From: Artemisia argyi
Lineage: Eukaryota > Streptophyta > Magnoliopsida > Asterales > Asteraceae
Assembly (NCBI GenBank): GCA_030686995.1
Contig: CM060707.1
Coordinates: forward strand, 81,490,972-81,554,971
Length of the DNA stretch: 64,000 bases
Reading direction: 5' to 3'
Shown here: positions 11,714 through 23,225 of the stretch, in pieces
Layout of the letters: each line of letters opens with the position of its first letter
Position numbering within the stretch: the stretch's first letter is position 1
The notes under the pieces: generated by a model
Database searches by the model: none
Told to the model about the DNA's origin: nothing
What the model saw: the letters and a program-made list of their open reading frames with translations, nothing else
Made by a program: the position numbers and the translations under genes

Positions 11714-11859
11714 ATGTACATCAAATCATAGAGTTTCATACTATTCTCATCACTTCCAGGTGTGTAAACTCCTGTGAGAGGTGAATCATTGAAAATTTAA
11801 TGGATTTAGATGTTTCTTTACCAAAGCCATTAACTCTGGAGTAGCCAATGTTTGGGTTT

Positions 11860-12300
11860 AAGCACAAAAACCATGGTACATTGATAACCATATGATTTTT
11901 AGCAAATCGTCAGCTATCAACGGATTTGTTTAGTCTTTACCAGGAGCCGTTTGCTTTTGGACTAGTTAGTTATTTTAGTATAATCAGAACCATGGTGAAC
12001 TAATTCCCATATAAATGGTTTTTCCACGGCCTTTACCACAAGCCATTTTCTTGTAGGCTAGCCAACTCTTCACTATAACAGATATGGTGAGTTGAAAACC
12101 ATACAATTGTTAGTAAATTGTCAACTAAAAATGGATTTGATAATCACATCAGAGCCGTACCCTCATGATGAGTCAAACTCTTTCTTGTCTGTTAAACATG
12201 GTGAGTTGATTATCATTTGTTGTGTAGTACAAGTACTAACACCATGTGTTTCTCTCAAAACATTTTGTTGTTGTCATCTTAGGATTCAAAAGTTCTTTTT
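11860..12300. repeat. Degenerate tandem repeat, about 100-120 bp unit
   Basis: The word ACCATGGT or a variant (ATATGGTGA, ACATGGTGA) recurs at about 11870, 11990, 12083 and 12196. Each copy is followed by TGA[TG]TTGATAACCAT- or TTGAAAACCAT-like sequence. The units have diverged. The block lies in the 3' non-coding part of the Sirevirus, between the extra ORF and the polypurine tract. Confidence 0.5.
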
Positions 12301-12443
12301 CTTTTTATTTTAAACTTAATCAAAAGACTTTTACTTGTTTTATGCAGCAAGCAGTACTTTGAAAAAGTACTATTTGTCTGGCAGTACTTTGAATAAAGTA
12401 CTTATTATTCAAAAGATTTATTCAATAAAAACCATACCAGTAA

Positions 12444-15180
12444 TTATGCCTCATCTTCTGAAGTAGTCCACTTGATAAATAGCTCAATCACCATCAATGC
12501 TACTTCATTCTCTTGTTCAACCTCCATACCATGATCTAGCATCCTTATCATAAGATCTCTTGTAAGAGGATATCTCCTCTCTGCTAGCATGTGAATCATG
12601 GTCCCATCTTCTAATTCCAGTGAATGTACTCCTGATGACTCAAAGAATCTCCATCTTGTAATTTCCCAATTCTCTTGATCATTCCACAGAGCATCATTAC
12701 TTGTTTCAATTGTCTCCCAGATGGTTATTAGATCTCCCAATAAAATTAATCCCACTCTTGTTGGCTCAGTATTCTCAAAATAGGTTTGCACTAGTAGATA
12801 CAAATGATATAGATCTTATCTGTTGATCATGTGCAGTATGTCCCATAACATATTGAATACTCTGAAACTTTCATATTCTCTGTGAAATATGAGATAATCT
12901 CCTTCTGCTAATTCTACAATAGAGAATGTAGAAATCTTAGACTTTTTCTTAGCATCTGCTATTTTCTTTGGATTCTCAAATTCAACAACTCTTAAGTAAT
13001 TTCTCAGCTCATCAACAGTATCAGTTCTCAGCAACTTGAGCTTCTTTGATAATACACCATCATGAGTTGTTCTCTTCCTCTTTTTCTTTCTTATGGCAGC
13101 TTGTTCTTTCATTACTTCCTCCAGCTTCTTTTCCTTTTCAGAATCCATAGGAACAAAACTATCAAGCTCTCTTTTAATAGACTCTTGAACTGTATCATAT
13201 AGTTCTTTCACCTGTGGATATCTTAACCTTTGTAAACCTTTATATCCTCTACCCTTCAGAAAACTTATCATTGAATTTCTTTCTTTAGCAATGGATGGTG
13301 GTCTTCTTGTTTGAACAACTGGTTTCTGTAATTCTCTCTCATATTCAGCATCCAAATCAGCTTGATACTTTCTAGCAGCTTCTTCATTCTTGGCTATCTC
13401 AAAAGCTCTTAATTGTGCTAAAGAGAATTTATTCTTCTTCTTCTTGGATTCCTTCATGATTCCCTTTCCTTTATCTTTTGGATCCAATTCCTAAGTAGAT
13501 TTAGAAGAAGATTGTGAGACTTGAGCCTGTTCAACACCAGGAATACTAATACCTCTTGGTGTTGAAATATTAAGCATAATCTGAGCAATAGTCTCATCAT
13601 CACTAGCAGTATTTTCTTCTTGCTGAATTGGGTTAGAAGGACCAGCTTCTTCATCCAAAGTTCTTGTTGAAGGGCCAATTTCATCAGTATTCAAAGCAGC
13701 AGTACCTTGATCCACATTACTTTGAACACTAGTACTTTGAATAACATTTTGATCACCATCACTACTTTGAACATTAGTAACCACTTTTTCTTCTTCCATA
13801 ACAACATTCTCATCACTTTGTCTTTCAGTAGTACCTTGATGAGCAATGTCTTCATAATACATCATCTGATCTTATTCATTTGGATCTTGAGGTACAGTAT
13901 CATCTCTATTCAGATTCCTTCCCAATGTGAATGAAGATGACTTCTTCTTTCTCTTTTTAGATTTCTGACCACTTTTCCTTTGATGCTTCACCCATAACCT
14001 GTGATGCTTAACCAGTGGCCAAACAAATCTTTTCAGTCTTCTGAACTTATCTTGCAACCTTTTTATATGATCAGCTTGAGTATTAACCACCTTCTTCAAC
14101 CTTCTAAACTCCCTAGTCATAGCATAAGTATCCATCTCTCCCTCATCTCCTCCAGATGTTTAAGACCCATCTGTGGAAGTATAATCATTGGGAGATTGTG
14201 TTGGATTCACATCATACTCTAAATCAGGATGATCAGTACCTTGCAGAGAAGCAGTATGTTGAGAAGTATTTTCTCTTGAAACAGAACCTTGCAAAGAAGC
14301 AGATCTTTCCTTTGAAGCAGGAACAAGCAAAGAGGTAGTCCTTTCACTTGAAGCAATAGGTTGAGGTGATGCATGAGATGGTGTTGGAGTGTGAGCTGAA
14401 TCAGAATGCTCAGAATGTTCAAATTCACTAGATGCATCAGCTTGATCTCTAACAGCTTGAGCCACTTCCAATATATGAACAGTCAAAGGTGTATTTCTCC
14501 CAGAAAATTTAACACTCTTGTTAGCCATAAATGTAAACACCTTTGCAGGAAGTGCAACAGAGGGTAAAAAAAATTTGAGGTTTAGGTAGATCCTCAAGCT
14601 GTTTGTTCAAGAATACTTGAATAAATCTAGGGTACATCAAGAATGGTGAACCACTATTGATATGAGTAAGCATACCATCAAGAATCATATTTGAAAAATT
14701 AAAAGTTCTATTGGTAGCTAATACCACTAATGCTGAAGCTATATATTGACCAAACTGATCCCAAGCAGTACTCTTAGGACTCAGGGAACGAAGTAAAACA
14801 TGAACAAGGTACTTCCAATGAGGGCTAAACAAAGGTTTCTGAAAAGTAAGTTTAGTAAGAGCACCTTCATACCCTATGTCTCTGAGTGTGTCCCAAAGTA
14901 CTTGTCTATCAAAAAGAACAGTACCTTCTTCATCATTAAGCAATAAGTCCTCTCTGATTGTAGATTCGGTGATGCGAATGGATCTTCCGGCCACCGTAGC
15001 TTGAATAAAGGCTTCATCTTCTTCCAATCCAGATGTACCAGTAGCCCAGAATTCTTGAAGCCATGGTCCAATGATATCAGGATTGACCAAAAGAGCATAG
15101 TTAATTGAAGACCCAGTGAGGAAATCGATGATACCATGAAAATCAACATTCAATTGTGTCTTGTACAAATTAGCGACCAT
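12444..15180 (-). pseudogene. Sirevirus extra ORF (aORF) downstream of pol, decayed
   Basis: Reading frames on the minus strand join into one long protein. 15180-14521 has LNVDFHGIIDFLTGSS and WLQEFWATG. A frameshift at a run of eight A near 14570 leads to 14597-14160 (ending in a TAG stop). 14135-13872 is a Lys/Arg-rich coiled stretch. 13865-13491 is acidic and Gln/Ser-rich. 13487-12816 is charged, with NEEAARKYQADLDAEYERE. 12803-12444 has RRYPLTRDLMIRML. Each break is a single stop or small indel. Homologous extra ORFs are, as I recall, common in Asteraceae Sireviruses and are often mislabelled as longin-like proteins; their role is unknown. The first codons lie 11.4 kb away, at 26545-26576, because the Athila-related element inserted into codon 11-12. 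Confidence 0.75.
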
Positions 15181-16147
15181 GTTGTAATCACTCGTAATTT
15201 TCAGGCCTTATTTCAGACCAAAAACACCAAATACTAACCAAAAATGCCAAGAGAATGCATGTTTTTGTATTTGTGTATGTGCAGGTACGGATATGAGAAA
15301 AATGAACAAAAACGATGCCAAAACCGATAAAAACGAGCACGAGAATGGAAAGTGTCAAAAGCCGAAGCCGGGGAAGTCAAATGGTCAAAGTCCAAGCTCA
15401 AAAAGTCAAATTCAACCTCAGAGATTCAGAAAAAACCAAGTTTGGTCCCTAGATAAAGTTTGAGAGAAATGGCGAATTTAGTCCCTCAAAGTTTCAGATA
15501 ATTACTAAATTGGTCCTTTGAGGAAATATTTGAAGAAAAGTCATCAATGGTCCTCCAATAATCTTAGAATGTCAACAAATACTCTTGAAGAAAGTTTGAA
15601 TTAATGGCAGATTTGGTCCTTGCATTTTCAGGATTACAACTTTGGTCCTTGTGAAATACTACTCCTAACACCAAATAAACACAACCGGATCCTAAATAAC
15701 TAATCCTAAACCCTCCCAAGCCCAACTTTACAAAAGCCCATCCACCCTTAATTTTATAACCCGGCCTGCTACATATTAACCTGACCCAACCTCCCTAATT
15801 AATACCACTCAAAATTACCCGCCCCCTTTTTTCATTCGTTTACCCAAGAAATTTACTGTAGCTAAGAACCCTAACCCTCTTTACCCAAAATTACCCCACA
15901 ATATTAACAATTACCTAATCATTGGGTCTTCTAGAAGGGTCAGTCACGTGTCAGGGAATGTCAGGCACATGACAGAGGTGTACGTGGGTCAATAGGACAA
16001 CATCACGAGGATCAATCACATCATATCAATCAATCCTACGGTGGATATCTAAACTTAGGGACCAAGGGTAATCTAACGGTTTCAAGGGGACTCAAAGAAA
16101 CACAAGGGGCACACGGATAGGTGACCTGGCCACTCTCCCCTCATCAG

Positions 16148-16155
16148 TATATATA
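16148..16155 (+). promoter_or_regulatory. TATA box, 5' LTR
   Basis: TATATATA is followed by a C-rich stretch (CCCCCCTCCTC) and conserved in both LTRs. It is the best candidate for the U3 promoter driving the 714-codon ORF. The assignment is inferred from position. Confidence 0.6.
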
Positions 16156-16408
16156 CCCCCCTCCTCAGTCAGTTATGGTTGTCCAATCTTTCATGTATTT
16201 AGAAAGATTTTTGATCATTTTTTTTTTAAAATATCTTGTCATTTTAAATTCAGTTTTAATTGTAATTTCAATTTCAAGCCTTGTACTTCAATTTTCATTA
16301 TCAATATAATTCAGATTTTTAGCTTATTGTCTTTAATCTCAGCTTGGTTTAATTGTTTATTTAGTTTCAATCAGATTTTGTTTGGTTACTTTTATAAAGC
16401 ATCTGTTT

Positions 16409-16411
<3 letters not shown>

Positions 16412-16483
<72 letters not shown>
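16412..16483. repeat. (TA)n tract in 5' LTR
   Basis: About 36 TA units. The corresponding tract in the 3' LTR is about 92 bases, so the two copies have slipped to different lengths since insertion. Confidence 0.95.
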
Positions 16484-16487
<4 letters not shown>

Positions 16488-18489
16488 TCAGCTTATTGAG
16501 AATAAGCTAGCTTATTGGAGTTTGGCAGCTAACAAGGAGCAGTTAGCCTGTCTTAAAGACAGGCTGTGTGGGAACACCCCTCTGTTTGGCTGAGGGGTGA
16601 TTGTAAGTTTCATTTTCATTATTTTTCAAGTTATATTTGCATCATATTGGTTTCTAGTGTAGATTTGTTTTACTACTTGTTGTTTGTTCATTCTCAGTTT
16701 CCATATTACCTTAATTCTAGTTGCTTTTAAATTCATAGTTGGTTTAAGATTGAGATTTAACTGCTTCATTATCTGTCTTATCTAATCTGTGTTCCTGCTT
16801 TTGTTTGAGTGAGATTATGTATTGCTGAGTTGAGTTTAGATTTTGATCAGAATTAGAGTTTGGATTGCTTACTAAGTTGTATCTGTGGTGGTTTCTTAGG
16901 GTAGATAGGGCATATCAAGGGTGTTTGGATCAGTCAAGTTGGAGGTGTTTAGGTTGTCTTACTTGGGATTTTTCTGCATCACTAGTTTACAGTAGGCTTA
17001 TAATAGTTAGTTCAAGCATTAAATTAGTAGGTATTTTAGATAAAGTCAAAGTTAGCTAAATACTTGATTATTGTTAGCTTAATTTCATATCTGATTCTTG
17101 CTACTTAGTTTTTAGTTGCATTTTGTGTTTGTATAAGCATAATTAGTGGATAAACATCATTTGTGTACACTTAGGGTAAGATCTCAGCTTCTCAAGTTAG
17201 GTTTAGTCAAAGCTTAGGTTGCGTTAAATAGTCAAAAAGTCCACAGACCTACAGCCCCCATAGGTTTAACTGCTGTTGATCTTAGTAACATTTAGGGTCC
17301 AATTTGGTTTGAAAATTAGATTTTGATTGGTTTTATAAGTAATCAGTAGTGTAGGTTAAGTTTTGCTCCCATAAGCTGATTCTCCTGAGCTTATTTAGAC
17401 AACTAGTTAGGCTTGATAAGTTGAGTGTTTGAACTATTATCTGTTTTGCAATTTGATGCCTGCTATTGTGTTTTAGTGTTCAAATCTATGTGTTATTGCT
17501 TATAATAGTTCCATTATACCTGTAGTTACTTTTTCCATTGAGCATTTGTTGTTTTCTTAATCTGTTTGTGAATTGCTTATTTCAAAAAAGTGCTTATTTG
17601 CTCGTTTGTACCCCAATCTAAGTTTCTGAGTTCATTCTGGTCTAAAAATTGTTCATTAAAGCTTATTCTAGTCTAAAAATCATTGGGGCAAAGTCTGGTC
17701 AACTCTGGTCAAGGAGTGCTTATTAATAAGCACTCCAAATAAGCTGTTTTCAAGCTTTTCAGCACTTTTCTAGCTTATTTTGTTTTCAAATTTTTTTCCA
17801 AAGCTTATTTTATTATTTTAGATTTTCTGTATTTTTTTTCAAATTTTTCTGAGTTCATTTACTATTTTTCTTATTTTATTTTCATTTTTAATCATTTATA
17901 AATACTTTTTAATTACTTAAAAATCCAAAAAAATCAGAAAAATCCCAGAAAAATCAAAAAAATATTTTAGAAAAGTATTTTTATTTATTTTAGAATTTTA
18001 GAAATTTATTTTTCATTTTTCTCCCTTTATTTGTATTTTCTTTTAATTTTTAATTAGTTAAAATAGTTTTTAATTCATAAAAAATAAATAAAAAGTCAAA
18101 AAAATATTTTTCTTTTTCTCAAAATTTTCTTTTATCATTTTTATCTTTTAAAAATTATTTCCAAGTCCGTAGGAGTCGTGTAGCTTAAAAGTCGCGTTTT
18201 ATTTTGTACGGTTACGTTTATTTTACGTTTTAGTTTACGTTTTCGATTCTACGTTACGTTTTAAGTTTGTTTATTTGAATTACGTGCTTAGTTAGTTATT
18301 TGAGTTACATTTTTATATTACTTAGTATAATCTCACAAAAATCACTTTTTACCACTTTCACGACACGTTTCACGAATCGGGAATTCGAAATTCCATTCAC
18401 ACCTTCGTTGGGACATGACCCGGGGAAATACTTTCCTAAGCATTTCTTCGGTAAATGAAAACTATACTACAAAAAGGATACATCAATTT

Positions 18490-18507
18490 TGGCGCCGCTG
18501 CCGGGGA
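18490..18507 (+). other. Primer binding site, tRNA-Asp type
   Basis: TGGCGCCGCTGCCGGGGA starts four bases after the LTR end. It is complementary to the 3' end of plant tRNA-Asp(GTC), which ends CCCCGGCAACGGCGCCA, with one G:U-type mismatch. It primes minus-strand DNA synthesis. The tRNA sequence is from memory. Confidence 0.85.
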
Positions 18508-19074
18508 AGGATGAAGTGAATTTTTGAATATTCATTTTTGAAAAATTGTGTTTTGATACTCTATTTTGTATATATTATATAAATATCGAAAAATCAAAAA
18601 CACTTTTCCTAAAGTGTTTTCACAAAAATACCAAAAAAATAATAAAAGTTACAGCCTCGTTTCGACCGAAAGGAAGAGCGTTGTAAACCAAATAAGCTTC
18701 TCAATATAACAACGCGTGAAATTAGTTGCTAGTCGGATTACTTTAATTCTACAACCGAATAAGCGGAAAATACGGAAGCTTTGACATTAAATTGCAAGCT
18801 GAAGAGAGATCCATTTTTCTCTCCCGTTCCGTCGCGAGTAGATTTGAAGGAAACGATTTACGATTAACGTAACGTTTGAAAAACAAAAGAAAATAAAAGT
18901 TTTAAGTTTTTAAATTTTGTTTTCCCAAAATAAAAATACAAAAAGATTTTCCTTTTCCATTTTGATTTTCCTTTCATTTTGATTTGATTTTATGATATTT
19001 AAAAACCAAAAATAATCTTCTTCTCCTCTTATCATTTGATTCTTCTTCTTTAACCCTCTAAACCGATAATTCTT
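18508..19074 (+). other. 5' untranslated leader of the Athila-related element
   Basis: About 570 AT-rich bases between the primer site and the ATG at 19075. No upstream ORF of note was seen. A GTAAAC/GTTTAC-rich stretch precedes the start. Confidence 0.5.
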
Positions 19075-21219
19075 ATGGATCCGACTTGTTTTAAATGTGG
19101 AGAACCGTTCTTTCAAGGTTCTTGTGTTTGGTGTACATGCGGACGGTGTGGTAACGATATTCGTGACGGAAGTTGTTTGTTTTGCAATTCATTTGCTTAT
19201 GCACCTGATTTGTACAACAACTTTCCAAATTTTTCCGACTACCCACCTCAGCCCGATTCATTCAATCAACAAATTTGCATTGAATGTGGATTTACTCATG
19301 GGTTTTGTATGTGTTATGCTTCGAAAACTGAACCCACATTCACTTCCGATTATGATCCGAACTTTTCAAATTATTATCACAACGAGCATGAGCAAGTTCC
19401 GTACTTCAATAATGAATCGTTTCAAAATGCACCAATTTCACAACAAAACGGTTGTAAGTATTGTGGAGGTCCACACTTTAGCGCCGATTGTCAAACAAGG
19501 AAACCGTTTCCTTATGACAATGATTATCACGACCAACCTCCACAATATGAAATGATCACTGCTCAAAATAACCTTACCGAGTTATTAGATCTTTTTAAAG
19601 AAGTAATTCGTGTGAAAGAACAAGTTAACACCGTTAAGAATGACGAAAATGAGCTTTATAAAAAAGAAAATTCTACGATTAATCCCACTTCGTCTTGTGA
19701 ACCTTTAAATGTTGAAGATTGTTCTATGACATCTCTCGACGACGATTTCTTTAAACGAAAGGTTTTTAAAATAAAAATGGAACAATTTTACGTCTCATCA
19801 AAAATTGCAAAAATTCGAGTTGATTATGATGGACCATCGGTTCCTACTCCCTCTCCGGTGAGGGAAATGAAACGAGAAACCGAGGTGACAAAGGACTCGG
19901 TACTTTCCAATGACAATGAAAGTGCTAAATACATCCAACCTACGGTTGTCCAAGAGTCTAAGCCGACAATTGTTTTTAATCCGTCAAGATTTGATCCTAA
20001 CCTTTCTCGATTTACAGTTAAGAGTTCATCAAGCAAACGTGCTGAGCTTAAAACGGTGTTTAGAAGAAACAACTTACCTAATCTTCACGAACAAGAACCG
20101 GAGACCATAACGGAAGTGGTGGAAATTCCTAGCTCTGAGAGCACACCACTTGTCCCACCTCCAGATTCTTCAAGTTGTTTTTCGAGATTTGAATCAATTA
20201 CTCCCGACTCTTCTCATCCTTCTCTCACACCGGGTGAGGGAAGTGATCCCGTTTTGGAAAAAGACGATACTTTTCTTGATAACAATGATTCTTTTTCGAC
20301 TAAGGTTGTTACGCCGTCAGATCCTTTGGAGCCCGAGCTCCAGGATTCTTTACCCGATCTTGAGAAATACGTTTTTGATACGGCTGAAGAAATTAAGTCA
20401 TCTCCGATTGATAATACGAATAATTGTGTTGAGACATTCTCCGATTCTGACAATGACGATGCTATATCTTGTGGAGACATCGAATATGTTGATGAATTAC
20501 CTTCTGAGCTCGTCAGCTTAGAAGAAGAGAATGATGAAGAAGTTGATATTGAAATTCAAGATGAAGCTCTTCGTGAAAAATTATTGAATGTCAATCTTCT
20601 TATTTCTAGGATCGAGGCGTTGAAAGAACCTCCGACTTTTTCTCCTATCCCCGTTATGGATAGTGATTTCTTACCCGAGCTTGAAATTTTTCGATTTGAA
20701 GAGACGAGTAGTGGCAATCCCACTACTCATGCTGATATCTCTCTTCCGGATTATGAGTGTTTTAATTTTGAAATTGATTTTGTGCTTATTTCCGATAATC
20801 CGTCACGTGACCCTCTTTTAGAGGATGTTGATCAATTTCTTGCTGCGGATGACTCGATACCACCGGGTATTGAGAATGACGAGGATGACCTACGAAGTAA
20901 TATTCTTTCCGATTTACCATCTTCTCGTCCACCGGCGAAACCACCCGATGCAGATTTAGATACAAATGAAGTTATTTTTGGAGTGGTGGACGAGATTTCT
21001 GATTATGATAATCCTGTGCTTGATATTTTACCCACCCAACCCACCCGTGATTCAGAATTTGACTTTGCTTTAATTATCTGGGTATTTTATCCATTCTTTA
21101 CTTATCCCCTCATTTCTTCACTTTTCCACTCCACCGGGAGTGAGGATACCGTTTTTGACCCCGGCATCTCCGTTTATGCCGGTTGTCTGTTTTATCTGCT
21201 CTCCCCAAGGACGAATTAA
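19075..21219 (+). CDS. Gag-like Cys-rich protein of the non-autonomous element (714 aa)
   Basis: A single uninterrupted ORF and the only long ORF of the element. The N-terminus has paired CxxC motifs (CFKCG, CVWCTCGRCG, CLFC in the first 40 residues), then CIECG near residue 66. A zinc knuckle CKYCGGPHFSADC at about 127-139 has the C-x2-C-GGPH-x4-C form I recall from Athila Gag. The remaining 550 residues are acidic, Ser/Pro/Asp-rich and probably disordered, with no protease or polymerase motifs. It is about twice the length of a normal Gag nucleocapsid region and appears to keep the RNA-binding part. Similar N-termini occur, as I recall, in predicted Asteraceae retroelement proteins. It would package element RNA in cytoplasmic particles; that role is inferred. 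Antisense frames are shadows. Confidence 0.7.
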   Translation: MDPTCFKCGEPFFQGSCVWCTCGRCGNDIRDGSCLFCNSFAYAPDLYNNFPNFSDYPPQPDSFNQQICIECGFTHGFCMCYASKTEPTFTSDYDPNFSNYYHNEHEQVPYFNNESFQNAPISQQNGCKYCGGPHFSADCQTRKPFPYDNDYHDQPPQYEMITAQNNLTELLDLFKEVIRVKEQVNTVKNDENELYKKENSTINPTSSCEPLNVEDCSMTSLDDDFFKRKVFKIKMEQFYVSSKIAKIRVDYDGPSVPTPSPVREMKRETEVTKDSVLSNDNESAKYIQPTVVQESKPTIVFNPSRFDPNLSRFTVKSSSSKRAELKTVFRRNNLPNLHEQEPETITEVVEIPSSESTPLVPPPDSSSCFSRFESITPDSSHPSLTPGEGSDPVLEKDDTFLDNNDSFSTKVVTPSDPLEPELQDSLPDLEKYVFDTAEEIKSSPIDNTNNCVETFSDSDNDDAISCGDIEYVDELPSELVSLEEENDEEVDIEIQDEALREKLLNVNLLISRIEALKEPPTFSPIPVMDSDFLPELEIFRFEETSSGNPTTHADISLPDYECFNFEIDFVLISDNPSRDPLLEDVDQFLAADDSIPPGIENDEDDLRSNILSDLPSSRPPAKPPDADLDTNEVIFGVVDEISDYDNPVLDILPTQPTRDSEFDFALIIWVFYPFFTYPLISSLFHSTGSEDTVFDPGISVYAGCLFYLLSPRTN

Positions 21220-21714
21220 TTCGGGGATCGAGTCAAGCTCATGTGACTCGGTGATCAAAAACAAGCGCTTTGTGGGAGGCACCCCATGCTTATCCATTTT
21301 CATTTTCTTTATTTTCTATTTTCTTTAATAACGTGACGGGAGGGGGGCGACCCTTTCCAAACTCGTGTTTTCGTTGTTGTTGTTTATGTCCAGGAATTTC
21401 CCCGAAGTTTGAAGACTCTCGTGCTCGTGGTTTGTCGTTCTCTCCACTCGAGTCTCATCCTTCGCTGCTCTTCGGAAATTCACCATATCCAAAATCTTAT
21501 CGATTAACGTTTATCTCTTGGCATACTTAATAAATGGCCTTAGATTTTACGTAGGATTACCCGTACCCTTAAAACATTGAGGACAATGTTTCACTTTAGT
21601 CTGGGGGGGGGGGGGTGAATCTTCGATTTGATTTGACCTGTACCATCGTCTGAGCTGTTAACTTGCGCAACTCCGTTTTCCACCAAAAATTTTAATTTTT
21701 GTCACCTTTTTATG

Positions 21715-21767
<53 letters not shown>

Positions 21768-23225
21768 AAAATGATGAATGAAAAAATGAAAAAATATATG
21801 AATAATAAGTTTTGACACCTTGTTTTGACTTTCCTACCGGCGAGAGTAGAAATAAATGTTCCGACTTGACCGGGCGTGTTGAGCCCTAGCTTGTTTCCCT
21901 TAACCAATATAATCAAAAGATTATGGCTAAGCATCCGCGGATCTCATTATTTGGGATTTTAAATTTGCGGAGATCGAGGAATGATAGAGTTTATTTAGAA
22001 GTTTCGTGCTATACACGGATCGCATTTCTGGGATTTAAAAAACCCACGAGAGGTACTTGTGGCCTCCTTGTTCCCATCAGCAACGTCACCAATATATAAT
22101 AGATGTCTAGGATTAATTAAGGGTATACGGTTTGGGCAATACTTAGTTTTTTCTCGTTCCCAACAAAAATCTCTGCATATGGGGGTTTGGTACACATAGG
22201 GGTACTGCCAGTGTTACGGTGAAATAGACTATTGCATCTTGCCGGTTCGCAGCCGATGTTGTGATCTTAGTAAAGGCCGTAGGACTCGGGGTTTGGCATA
22301 TAGTTATGAATATCGATAATAATAGTCCAAAGCCAAAATAAAAAGGCAGAGGAATCCAAAGCTACAAAAAAAGCAGCGGATAGAAATCCAAAGTCATAAT
22401 AAAACTCTTACATCTTAGCGGCTCATAAACCGTTGACTGTAAAAGAATAAAGGACTAAGGACCAAAGTATTATTAAAGTGCTTATGATTATGCAAAAATG
22501 CCAAGCTTCGACTCCGGGGGTTTCCCTAATAAAAAGCTTCCGTTTCGGGTATCAAACATGGTATGTCTCGGTCGTAAATAAAAAGGGAGCCTCCACAAAT
22601 CGTGTTAAATCAGAGACCTTCATGTGGACCCGATTTCTGTATGCAGGGGTTTTCGAGGGAAAGTTTGGAAACTACTTAGCGTTCAAATTTTGTGCTCTTA
22701 TCGGACTAAAAAATATCAAAACGAGAAAATATGAAGCAATTCATTTCTCACAAATTAAAATCTTTAGATACAACTTAGAGTCTGGGGACAAGAGGTAATA
22801 CACAAGTAACTTTTGTGGGCAGTGTTAACATCTAACTTCTGGTAAACAATGATCTCAATTTTACGCTTAGTTTGGGAGCTTGTGAAAAATCAAGGATGAC
22901 GATTTTTATCCGTACGGTCTCTTCTCTGTGAGAAGTGTTTCTACTCGTTGACCCTGAAAATTATCAACAGATAAGAATTGATAATGAAAGTCAAAGCAAA
23001 CCGTCACCTACATATAAATGAAAAAGTACAAAAATAGTAGTTGTAGTTGTTATTCATGAAAATCGGAAAACAGAGCGTTTTTGAGAATAAATGATTTTAC
23101 TATCTCTTTTGAACATCATTGTTACTTTACAACGTCAGTAAAGAGAGGTTTTGAAATTATTTATCTCTTAAGCGTGAGGTGATGACATTGCGTGAGGGCA
23201 CGGCAATACCTTAGTCTGGGGATTT
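21220..23225 (+). other. 3' non-coding region with two polypurine-like tracts
   Basis: About 2 kb AT-rich, holding a G13 run within TTAGTCTGGGGG near 21597-21614 and an A-run of about 45 at 21719-21763. It ends with TTAGTCTGGGGATTT directly before the 3' LTR (23226). The second is the functional polypurine tract; the first has the same preceding word and may be an additional or ancestral one. A pol gene would normally occupy this region, but only short non-homologous frames are present. Confidence 0.6.

Larger units (their letters stand above)
15186..18485 (+). repeat. 5' LTR of the Athila-related element
   Basis: It ends GGATACATCA immediately before the primer site. Compared with the 3' LTR it lacks the first 13 or so bases (TGATGAGTGTTTA). 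It contains a TATA box, a 72-base TA tract, many AGCTTATT words, a 22-base palindrome at about 17716-17737, and a tRNA-Asp-complementary stretch at 18421-18477. Confidence 0.93.

Noticed and set aside
19824..20480. Antisense ORFs within the 714-codon gene
   Set aside because: They are shadows of the sense codons, with no independent motif or start context.
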